NCBI RefSeq assembly: GCF_001463905.1
Contig: NZ_BBWR01000010.1
Location: forward strand, 62,001-126,000
Length of the DNA: 64,000 bases
Direction of reading: 5' to 3'
Origin: Aureimonas frigidaquae
GTDB lineage: Bacteria > Pseudomonadota > Alphaproteobacteria > Rhizobiales > Rhizobiaceae
A model generated the notes under the pieces. That model ran no database searches and was not told the origin of the DNA. It saw only the letters and a program-made list of their open reading frames with translations. The translations under genes were made by a program, and so were the position numbers. Shown here piece by piece: positions 57,692-64,000 of this stretch (positions are counted from its first letter, which is position 1; each line of letters opens with the position of its first letter).

Positions 57692-58507
57692 TTATGTCGT
57701 CAGCACCAGGGCACTCGCCGCCTCGCCGCTGCCGATGATCATGGGCTGCCGCCAAATCTGCCCGGCAGGTGCGTCGAACTTGGTGAAATCGGTAAACTCC
57801 GCGTCGGCGGCCGAGCGCGTCAGCACCGTTCCGCCGGTGGCGCGGACCAGGGGAACACCCCCCGCGACATCCCAGATGTTCGGCGCATCGAACCGCGCGC
57901 CGGCCAGGAGCCCTGCCGCCACGAAGGCGCATTCGGCCGCGGCCGATCCCGTCTGCCGGGCCTCGTAGCCGAGCGTCATGTCGGTCATCAGGTTGGGCAT
58001 GGCGACGATCCGGCGGCGGACGGCGGAGCGATCCACGCTGTCGATACGCGCGCCGTCGAAGAAGAGCGGCCCGCCCTGCGCAGCATGGTAGACGCCCGGC
58101 CGCAAGGCGTGGCTGGTGGAGCACCAGACCGCCCCGACCACGGGATCGCCGCGATGGACGATCCCGATCGATGCGGCAAAGATGGGAAAGCCGTTGACGA
58201 AGTTGGCCGTGCCGTCGACGGGGTCGATGACCCAGGTCCACTCCGCCGGCGGCAGATCGCCGCCGCCCTCTTCCTCGCCGACGATGGCGTGGCTCGGGTA
58301 GCGCTCGGCAAGCCGCTCGCGCAGGACGGCCTCCACGGCGCTGTCGATTTCCGACACCGGGTCACGAAACTCGGCCTCCTCGGCAGAGGCAAGCTTCTTG
58401 TACTTCACCGCCAGCGCCTGGCCCAGCGAGGCGGTGATGCGGTCGCCGGCCAGATGGGCCAGTTCCACGGCCATCTGCTCAATATCGCGAAGATCGACGT
58501 CGCTCAT
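57692..58507 (-). CDS. Inositol monophosphatase family protein
   Basis: This 271-residue lithium-sensitive-phosphatase-fold enzyme has the metal-binding motifs EEEGGG (about 74-79), WVIDPVDGTANFVNGFP (about 91-107) and NIWDVAGG (about 208-215). It removes phosphate from inositol phosphates, sugar phosphates or PAP. The ATG overlaps the stop of the PfkB-type kinase (58504-58507), so they are translationally coupled. A joint sugar-phosphate role is plausible. The exact substrate is open. Confidence 0.88.
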   Translation of the reverse strand: MSDVDLRDIEQMAVELAHLAGDRITASLGQALAVKYKKLASAEEAEFRDPVSEIDSAVEAVLRERLAERYPSHAIVGEEEGGGDLPPAEWTWVIDPVDGTANFVNGFPIFAASIGIVHRGDPVVGAVWCSTSHALRPGVYHAAQGGPLFFDGARIDSVDRSAVRRRIVAMPNLMTDMTLGYEARQTGSAAAECAFVAAGLLAGARFDAPNIWDVAGGVPLVRATGGTVLTRSAADAEFTDFTKFDAPAGQIWRQPMIIGSGEAASALVLTT

Positions 58508-59451
58508 TTGATTTCCTTGATCGTCACCTGTCCGGCCATGATCTCGATGTCATGGATGTTGCCTGTGCCGCGCCCGTGCCGTGTCACGTTCATCGCACCC
58601 GCTGCGCTGGCAAGGCGCAGGCAATCCTCTGGCCCGTCGCCGCGCGCCAGCGCCACGGCCAGGGCCGCGGTCATGGAATCGCCGGCGCCTGTGGGGTCGC
58701 GCGGGGTGAGCTGCGGAGCGGATGCTTCCCAGAAGCGGCCGTCCATGACGGCCAGGGTGCCGGCGCCGGCGCAGGACACAACGATGGCCTCCGCCTTCTT
58801 CTGCAGGCCCTCCATGGCGCGCATCAGGCTCTTGCGGCTATCGTCCTTGGCAAGCCCGGCGGCCATCAGCTCCTCATGGCTGACCTTCAGGAGAGTCAGC
58901 CCCTCTTCCACCGCCTCCAGCACCGTGCCGGCAATGTCGGCGATCGATATGACCCCATTGGCCTTCAGGTCGCGGGCCAGCCGGCCATAGGTCTCCACCG
59001 GCAGGACCGCACCGTCCGGGACGCCGGTCACGATGATGGTCCCGCAGCGTACGCCCTCTGCCAGCGCCGCATTGTACAGATCGTCCACCTCGTGCCGGTC
59101 GAGCCGCGGGGGCGGCACGCTGGCGATCTCCTTGCGCTCGCCGCCGCGCCGGTCGTTGATGTAGCCGCCATTGGCGTGGCGGATCGGCACGGCGCGAAAA
59201 TCCAGCCCTTCCGCGCGCACCAGGGCCTCGATCAGCGTGCGGGCTTCGCCCCCGACCGGGCCGACGAGCATCGCCTTGCCGCCGAGTTCCGCCGCCATGC
59301 GCGCCGCCCAGACACCCTGGCCACCGGCGTGGAAGTAGACCTCGTCCTCTCCGCTCGCCAGATGCTCGATGGTGATGGTGAAAAGCGGCCAGGGTGCGAA
59401 GACGGCAACTTCGACGGGCTTGTGTTTTCGAGGCGCTGGGTCGGAAGGCAT
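58504..59451 (-). CDS. PfkB-family carbohydrate kinase
   Basis: This 315-residue ribokinase-superfamily enzyme has an N-terminal GGQG glycine motif (FHAGGQGVWAARMAAELG) and the C-terminal signature DPTGAGDSMTAAL with the catalytic Asp. 'VGPVGGE' also fits PfkB. It phosphorylates a sugar or nucleoside using ATP; within the family it resembles the phosphofructokinase/tagatose-6-phosphate kinase branch. It is paired with an inositol-phosphatase-family gene. Confidence 0.85.
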   Translation of the reverse strand: MPSDPAPRKHKPVEVAVFAPWPLFTITIEHLASGEDEVYFHAGGQGVWAARMAAELGGKAMLVGPVGGEARTLIEALVRAEGLDFRAVPIRHANGGYINDRRGGERKEIASVPPPRLDRHEVDDLYNAALAEGVRCGTIIVTGVPDGAVLPVETYGRLARDLKANGVISIADIAGTVLEAVEEGLTLLKVSHEELMAAGLAKDDSRKSLMRAMEGLQKKAEAIVVSCAGAGTLAVMDGRFWEASAPQLTPRDPTGAGDSMTAALAVALARGDGPEDCLRLASAAGAMNVTRHGRGTGNIHDIEIMAGQVTIKEIK

Positions 59452-59530
59452 GTGTCATCCATGATCGTTGTCGACGGATGATAAAGCCGGTATCGGCCCG
59501 ACGGTTGCACGGGGCCCTGCGCAAAAGAAA

Positions 59531-59555
59531 AGCCCCGGCGCCGGGCGCCGGGGCT
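59531..59555 (-). terminator. Strong intrinsic terminator after the min operon
   Basis: A ten-base-pair stem, AGCCCCGGCG with CGCCGGGGCT, encloses a five-base loop. On the minus strand it is followed by TTTTCTTTTGC. It lies 29 bases after the stop of the small gene at 59585, showing that the small gene is the last member of the minCDE transcript. Confidence 0.85.
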
Positions 59556-59584
59556 CGTGGGGGATGGTGGCGGTGCGGTTCGCG

Positions 59585-59749
59585 TCAGTTGACGCGGCGC
59601 GCCTTTTCCACCGCTTCCTCGCAGACTTCGACATGCTTCAGCAAAGCCTCGTTGGACAGGATCGACGCGATGCTTCGGATGTTGCGTCCCTGCATTTCCG
59701 GGGTTTGCTGGACTTTCTGAAGACGGACCAGAAGTTCGGCTCTGCTCAT
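59585..59749 (-). CDS. Hypothetical small protein downstream of minE (54 aa)
   Basis: This is a 54-residue, mostly helical protein starting MSRAELLVRLQKVQQTPEMQ, with charged residues throughout and no hydrophobic segment. GGGGAGAG lies eight bases before the ATG. It follows minE by 37 bases and precedes a strong terminator, so it belongs to the minCDE transcript. No family is recognised. It could interact with the Min proteins or simply be co-transcribed. Two helices broken by a 'QGRNIRSIASI' region are predicted from the pattern. Confidence 0.7.
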   Translation of the reverse strand: MSRAELLVRLQKVQQTPEMQGRNIRSIASILSNEALLKHVEVCEEAVEKARRVN

Positions 59750-59786
59750 CGATACTCTCCCCTTTTCCTGTACGCGCCGCGAACGG

Positions 59787-60068
59787 TCAGCCGTTGGCCA
59801 CACGCGCCCGGGCGCCGCCGGCTTCCGCGAGCGGCAGTTCGATGTCGACTTCCAGCGTGGAGATGGCGTCTCCACGGTCCATCGAGACCTTCACCTTTTC
59901 GCGATCGATATTCACGTGCTTGGCGATCACCGCCAGGATTTCCTCGCGCAGCACGGCGACGAGGTCGGATTGGCCGAGCGTCGCGCGTTCATGCGCCAGG
60001 AGCACCTGCAGGCGCTCGCGCGCCGCCGGCGCGGTATTGCGCCTGGCGAAGAGATTGAAGATGCTCAT
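59787..60068 (-). CDS. minE: Cell division topological specificity factor MinE
   Basis: This 93-residue MinE begins [20 protein letters not shown], has the anti-MinD region '[11 protein letters not shown]' and a topological specificity region ('[20 protein letters not shown]'). It displaces MinD from the membrane and sets the oscillation. The start overlaps the minD stop by four bases. Confidence 0.96.
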   Translation of the reverse strand: MSIFNLFARRNTAPAARERLQVLLAHERATLGQSDLVAVLREEILAVIAKHVNIDREKVKVSMDRGDAISTLEVDIELPLAEAGGARARVANG

Positions 60069-60880
60069 GCGGCCCTCCTTCCGAAGAGTTTCCCGAGCAG
60101 GCCCTTCTTGTCCGAGGGGACTAGCATCGGCACGCTTTCGCCCTTCAGACGGCGGGCGGCGTCCATATAGGCGCGGGCCGGTGCGCTGCCGGCGTCCGAC
60201 AGGGTCACCGGCGTGCCGAGGTTGGATGCGCGCAGCACCTCGGCGCTTTCCGGAATGATGCCGAGCAGCGGGATGGACAGGATTTCCAGAACGTCGTCGA
60301 CCTTGAGCATGTCGCCGCGCTCGGCGCGGTTGACGTCGAACCGGGTCAGGAGCAGGTGCTTCTCGACGCGCTCGCCGCGCTCGGCCAGTTCCGTCTTGGA
60401 ATCCAGAAGGCCGATGATGCGATCGCTGTCACGCACCGAGGAGACTTCCGGATTGGTCACGACGACGGCGATGTCGGCATGGCGCATGGCGAGCGTCGCC
60501 CCGCGTTCGATGCCGGCCGGGCTGTCGCAGATAACCCAGTCGAACTGCTCGCGCAGGTCCGCCATGACGCGGGCGACGCCTTCGGTGGTCAGGTTGTCCT
60601 TGTCGCGCGTCTGGGACGCCGGCAGAAGGTGCAGCGTATCCACGCGCTTGTCGCGGATCAGGGCCTGGGGCAACTTGGCGTCACCCTGCACGACATTGAT
60701 GAGATCGTAGACCACGCGGCGCTCGGCGCCCATGACGAGGTCGAGATTGCGCAGGCCGACGTCGAAGTCGACGACGACGACCTTCTGGCCACCCTGTGCC
60801 AGGGCAGCGCCCAGAGCGGCTGTCGACGTGGTCTTGCCGACTCCCCCCTTGCCCGACGTCACTACCAGAACTTTTGCCAT
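60065..60880 (-). CDS. minD: Septum site-determining ATPase MinD
   Basis: This 271-residue deviant-Walker ATPase has [10 protein letters not shown] at residues 8-17, the '[14 protein letters not shown]' switch region, '[14 protein letters not shown]' and a C-terminal amphipathic helix ([14 protein letters not shown]) that binds membrane. It recruits MinC. It follows minC by 17 bases. Confidence 0.97.
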   Translation of the reverse strand: MAKVLVVTSGKGGVGKTTSTAALGAALAQGGQKVVVVDFDVGLRNLDLVMGAERRVVYDLINVVQGDAKLPQALIRDKRVDTLHLLPASQTRDKDNLTTEGVARVMADLREQFDWVICDSPAGIERGATLAMRHADIAVVVTNPEVSSVRDSDRIIGLLDSKTELAERGERVEKHLLLTRFDVNRAERGDMLKVDDVLEILSIPLLGIIPESAEVLRASNLGTPVTLSDAGSAPARAYMDAARRLKGESVPMLVPSDKKGLLGKLFGRRAA

Positions 60881-60897
60881 TATCGACGTCCTTTCGT

Positions 60898-61659
60898 TCA
60901 GCTTAAGACCGCTGCCTTCAACACATCCCCGTCGAGCCAGACCTGTACGGCCTGGCCGCGGAGTTTCTGTTCCATGTCTTCCGCCGTCTTGTAGAGCCCG
61001 TCGATCGCGATCAGCTCGGCCTCGAGCTTGCGGCAGAAAATGCGGGCCTTCGGGTTGCCGGCGGAACCGGCCAGCGCGCGCCCGCGCAGCGCGCCGTAGA
61101 TGTGGATGGACCCGCCGGCAACGATCTCCGCGCCGGACGACACCGATCCGAGCACCGTCACGTCACCATCCGGGTGGATGATGGACTGGCCGGACCGCAC
61201 CCCCTCTTCCACGATCAGGGTCGTGCTGCCCTGGGGCGGCGAGAAGACACTGGCCGCAGGCTCGCTCGCCGCAGCGCCCTTGGGCTGCGCCTTGCTGGCA
61301 TCCGCACGGCCGGTGGCAGATTCGTCCGGCAGCTCCGGATCGGCGGCGGGCCGTCCGCCGCGCATTTCCGGCGGCATGCCGGGCCCGAGCAGCGACGGCT
61401 TGGCGCCTTCGATGCCCATGATCCGCACATTGCGCCTGGCCAGTTCGTCGATCAGCCGTTGCAGGTCTTCCCGCGTCACGGGAAGGCCCGCCACGTCCAG
61501 CACGATCGGCCGGCTCAGGAAGAAGCCGGTCGAGCGGCGCGCCAGGTCGTCCAGCTCGTGAAGCCAGTCCTCGAAGGGAAGCTCCGGGGACAGGACGAGC
61601 GCCAGGAAGGACCGTCCGCGCAGGCGGATTGCTTTGCGACTGGTCAATGCTTCATTCAT
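60898..61659 (-). CDS. minC: Septum site-determining protein MinC
   Basis: This protein of about 253 residues has an N-terminal FtsZ-inhibiting domain (RGRSFLALVLSPELPFEDWL, then 'PIVLDVAGLPVTREDLQRLI') and a C-terminal beta-helix (GVRSGQSIIHPDGDVTVLGS, then 'GAEIVAGGSIHIYGALRGRA'). The linker is rich in Pro/Ala. The ATG at 61659 was chosen; an ATG at 61695 would add 12 residues. It is the first gene of minCDE. Confidence 0.95.
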   Translation of the reverse strand: MNEALTSRKAIRLRGRSFLALVLSPELPFEDWLHELDDLARRSTGFFLSRPIVLDVAGLPVTREDLQRLIDELARRNVRIMGIEGAKPSLLGPGMPPEMRGGRPAADPELPDESATGRADASKAQPKGAAASEPAASVFSPPQGSTTLIVEEGVRSGQSIIHPDGDVTVLGSVSSGAEIVAGGSIHIYGALRGRALAGSAGNPKARIFCRKLEAELIAIDGLYKTAEDMEQKLRGQAVQVWLDGDVLKAAVLS

Positions 61660-61764
61660 CTTGGTTAACGAGTGGTTTCCATCGGTGTACGGCACACAGG
61701 ATTAACAGGCGGTTAATTCCCGAACCTTGCGCCTTTGATGGGAAACGCTTTTTTTTGAGCCGCC

Positions 61765-62772
61765 TCAGGCAACCCCGGCACGCAGCAGGTCGACCGTCCG
61801 CAGCATGCCGACGGGCTTGCCCTCCGCCACCACGAAGAGCGCGCCGATCTGCCGGGCTTCCAGGATCTTCAAGGCTTCGCCGGCAAGCATATCGGGAGAG
61901 ACGCAGACCGGATTGCGGGTCATCACATCCTCGACGGTCCGCTCCAGAAGGTCGGGCGCCATATGGCGGCGCAGATCGCCATCGGTGATGACGCCGACGA
62001 GCCGTTCATCCTGGTCGACAATGCCCACGGCTCCGTAGGTATAGGCGGAGATGATGCCGATCGCCTCCGCCATGGCGGTGCCCGGCCGTGCCAGCGGCAG
62101 GTCCGGCGCCCGGCGCATGAGCTCTGCGACGGACAGGAGCCGCGCGCCCAGCCGGCCGCCAGGGTGATAGATCTTGAACTCGGCTGCCGAGAAGCCGCGC
62201 ACGTCGATCAGCGCGACGGCGATGGCATCGCCCAGCGCCAGTTGCAGAAGGGTGGATGTCGTCGGCGCAAGATTGTGCGGGCAGGCCTCCCGCACGCGGG
62301 GGAGAACCAGCGCGACCGTCGATTCGCGCGCCAGGGTGCTGTGCGCATCGGCGGTGATGGAGATCAGCGGAACGGCGAAGCGCTTGGTGTAGTGGATGGT
62401 CTGGGCCAGTTCGCTCGTCTCGCCCGACCAGGACAGGGCCAGCACGACATCGCTCGGATCGACCATGCCGAGATCACCGTGCGTCGCCTCGGTCGGGTGC
62501 AGGTAATAGGCGGGGGTACCGGTGGAAGCGAAGGTCGCCGCCAGCTTGCGTGCGATATGTCCGCTCTTGCCGACGCCGGTCACGATCAGCCGGCCCGCGC
62601 GGTCGCGGATCAGCCGGACCGCCTCAGCCAGCGCGCCGCCCAGGGCGCCGCTCGCCACCTGCGCTTCCACATCCACGAGCGCTTCGCGTGCGATCGCCAT
62701 GCTGCGGCTTGCGGAGGCGATGACGTCCGCATCGGGCAGCGTGCCGCCGTTTCGTGTCGCGCTCGATGTCAT
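61765..62772 (-). CDS. kdsD: KpsF/GutQ family arabinose-5-phosphate isomerase
   Basis: This 335-residue enzyme has an N-terminal SIS domain (VTGVGKSGHIARKLAATFAS, 'HPTEATHGDLGMV') and two C-terminal CBS domains ('AYTYGAVGIVDQDERLVGVI', 'LEARQIGALFVVAEGKPVGM'). It interconverts ribulose-5-phosphate and arabinose-5-phosphate for Kdo synthesis in LPS. Its neighbours are not LPS genes. Sub-type (KdsD versus GutQ or KpsF) is inferred. Confidence 0.9.
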   Translation of the reverse strand: MTSSATRNGGTLPDADVIASASRSMAIAREALVDVEAQVASGALGGALAEAVRLIRDRAGRLIVTGVGKSGHIARKLAATFASTGTPAYYLHPTEATHGDLGMVDPSDVVLALSWSGETSELAQTIHYTKRFAVPLISITADAHSTLARESTVALVLPRVREACPHNLAPTTSTLLQLALGDAIAVALIDVRGFSAAEFKIYHPGGRLGARLLSVAELMRRAPDLPLARPGTAMAEAIGIISAYTYGAVGIVDQDERLVGVITDGDLRRHMAPDLLERTVEDVMTRNPVCVSPDMLAGEALKILEARQIGALFVVAEGKPVGMLRTVDLLRAGVA

Positions 62773-62803
62773 GCCGGCCGTCGCCCTCCGCAGCTACTTG
62801 CAA

Positions 62804-63514
62804 CTACACCTCATAGACGAGGTCGTGTCCGAGATAGCAGCGCGCGACGCGTCGTTCCAGCGGGCGCCCGTCGTGACCGAAGATGACCTGGCGCAGAAGC
62901 AGGATGGGTTCGCCGGCAGCGACCCCGATTGCCCGGTCGGAGGATTTGGCGGCTTCGACCGACAGCCGCTCCACCGCACGCACGGCCAGACCATGCCCGA
63001 ACCAGCGCCGGGCGGCGACCTCCCGAAGGGCGGCCTCGTCCGCGATGGCCGCATCCGGACTCAACGGAGATTGCGCCACCTCCGTCGCGAACACCCGACC
63101 GTCGTGCCTCCGCCGCCGATGGCTCACCAGCACCACCGCATGCATCGGTATCCGCAGGTCGCCGGCAATCTCGGCATCAGCCGTGCCAAGGGCGACATGC
63201 GTGACGTCCATCACCCCGTCGACCCTTTTGCCGTCGGCGGAACGTACGGCCGACAAGCGGCTCAGGAACCGCTCACTCCTTACGTCGTGAAGCATGGTCC
63301 ACCGACCGGCGGAGCGGTCGATGACGCCGAAACCATCGAGGACGTCGAAGGCCCGCCGAACCGTGCCGATCGACAGCGAGAATTCCCGGGAAATGTCCGC
63401 CTCCGATGGAAGGAACTGACCGGGCGCCCATTGGCGGCTGACGATCTTCCCCACGAAGACGTCAACGACCTGAAGATACAATGGTCGAAGATCGAAGCTG
63501 TTCAGGATTACCAC
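62804..63514 (-). CDS. GntR-family regulator with UTRA effector domain
   Basis: This 236-residue protein has an N-terminal winged helix (PLYLQVVDVFVGKIVSRQWA, then 'LPSEADISREFSLSIGTVRR') and a C-terminal UTRA ligand domain ('GHDGRPLERRVARCYLGHDL'). The start is GTG at 63514 with AGGA five bases before it. The ligand is unknown. It ends 31 bases before the start of the isomerase gene on the same strand and could control it or the divergent zwf. Confidence 0.87.
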   Translation of the reverse strand: MVILNSFDLRPLYLQVVDVFVGKIVSRQWAPGQFLPSEADISREFSLSIGTVRRAFDVLDGFGVIDRSAGRWTMLHDVRSERFLSRLSAVRSADGKRVDGVMDVTHVALGTADAEIAGDLRIPMHAVVLVSHRRRRHDGRVFATEVAQSPLSPDAAIADEAALREVAARRWFGHGLAVRAVERLSVEAAKSSDRAIGVAAGEPILLLRQVIFGHDGRPLERRVARCYLGHDLVYEV

Positions 63515-63888
63515 ACGTCCTAGTGAGCGATAGAATCTGAAGGAATCATATCACGGCTGTAGGAAGTTTAAATCACAAACATAAAGGATTATGCCAGATC
63601 GCAATTATGTGAATGTTTATCTTCTAATACCTGAAGGATATGGAACTGCGATTTCGACCTGTTTCTAGATTGGTTGGCCCTCACCGGCACCGCATTGGCA
63701 CTTGCATATAATATGCTGCATGACAGCGCGCATGTGCGTAGGCCAATGGTTGCGGAGAGACGGCGTCTTCGGCAAAAGGGACGCGAACGCCGTCCTCGCT
63801 TTGAGCGATGAATTTTTTAATCGATTAGATTATCATGAGGCCCAAGTAGGCTATAATGACCGAGCAGGCACCACCAGGAAGAGAGCGT
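63515..63888. other. A+T-rich intergenic region upstream of zwf
   Basis: About 374 bases with no credible gene; it is clearly richer in A+T than the rest of the window, mainly around 63531-63620 and 63805-63860. A perfect TATAAT hexamer lies at 63707-63712, but no -35 element sits at the right distance. It must carry the promoters of the GntR gene and zwf. Confidence 0.4.
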
Positions 63889-64000
63889 GTGACCAGTCTT
63901 ATCATTCCCGTCGACAGTTTCGATTACGTCGTCTTTGGCGGCAATGGCGATCTTGCCGAACGCAAGCTGCTGCCCGCTTTGTACCACCGCGATCTCGACG
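63889..64000 (+). CDS. zwf: Glucose-6-phosphate dehydrogenase, N-terminal part (cut by window edge)
   Basis: The first 37 residues are present. They read SLIIPVDSFDYVVFGGNGDL and then AERKLLPALYHRDLD; 'GGxGDLAxRKLLPALY' is the NADP-binding start of glucose-6-phosphate dehydrogenase. It makes 6-phosphogluconolactone for the Entner-Doudoroff and pentose-phosphate routes. The GTG at 63889 has AGGAAGAG upstream and gives the rhizobial N-terminus; an in-frame ATG at 63856 would add 11 residues. N replaces the usual T/S/A of the glycine motif. Confidence 0.93.
   Translation, partial: MTSLIIPVDSFDYVVFGGNGDLAERKLLPALYHRDLD

Noticed and set aside
63713-63811. Short ORF of 32 codons in the zwf leader
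   Set aside because: Very Arg-rich, no ribosome-binding site, likely chance.

Overview
The window is GC-rich, gene-dense chromosomal DNA from an alphaproteobacterium, most likely of the order Hyphomicrobiales (Rhizobiales). The inference rests on gene content: a biosynthetic phbB-phbA pair near the PHA regulator phaR, then rpmF, mtgA and a farnesyl-diphosphate-type synthase; a minCDE operon; a single-chain pyruvate carboxylase; ispG; and a TreY/TreZ trehalose operon. I cannot name the genus. I see no rRNA, tRNA, CRISPR array, phage or insertion sequence.

Layout. 1-3.7 kb: a truncated AraC-type regulator, a secreted nuclease, an orphan BrnA-like antitoxin and a tartrate/D-malate-type dehydrogenase. 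3.8-8.0 kb: a candidate surface-polymer operon (SGNH-like exported protein, HAD-UbiA fusion, GT39-type glycosyltransferase, small four-helix transporter). 8-19.8 kb: an MFS pump with a divergent AraC regulator, a D-serine dehydratase-like enzyme beside a RidA protein, a 3-hydroxyisobutyrate dehydrogenase-like enzyme, a complete branched-chain/amide ABC transporter (livKGFHM) with a divergent LysR regulator, and an LrgA/LrgB pair. 19.8-28.3 kb: small envelope proteins, the PHA genes, an XRE-cupin regulator with an omega-aminotransferase, and the rpmF-mtgA-ispA segment. 28.3-33.6 kb: a lytic transglycosylase, ispG, two tiny membrane proteins and a secreted multidomain GH18 chitinase whose first domain carries an in-frame amber codon.

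33.7-51.6 kb is the metabolic and most unusual core. Pyruvate carboxylase is followed on the minus strand by treY, malQ and treZ, which turn maltodextrins into trehalose. A zinc-ribbon metallopeptidase precedes treZ. Divergent from it is a three-gene run: transglutaminase fused to a DUF2126 putative amidoligase, circularly permuted ATP-grasp fused to alpha-E, and a second transglutaminase. With the metallopeptidase these look like an uncharacterised peptide ligation/modification system and are the best candidate for new biology here.

51.6-64 kb: lepA, a short Hsp70-like ATPase, a GlcG/HbpS-like protein, a P-loop kinase, an SDR, a DMT exporter, an inositol-phosphatase-family enzyme with a PfkB kinase, minCDE followed by a small unknown gene and a strong terminator, an arabinose-5-phosphate isomerase (KdsD type), a GntR regulator, and the start of zwf at the right edge.

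Long open frames on the opposite strand of almost every large gene are GC-driven shadows and are not annotated.
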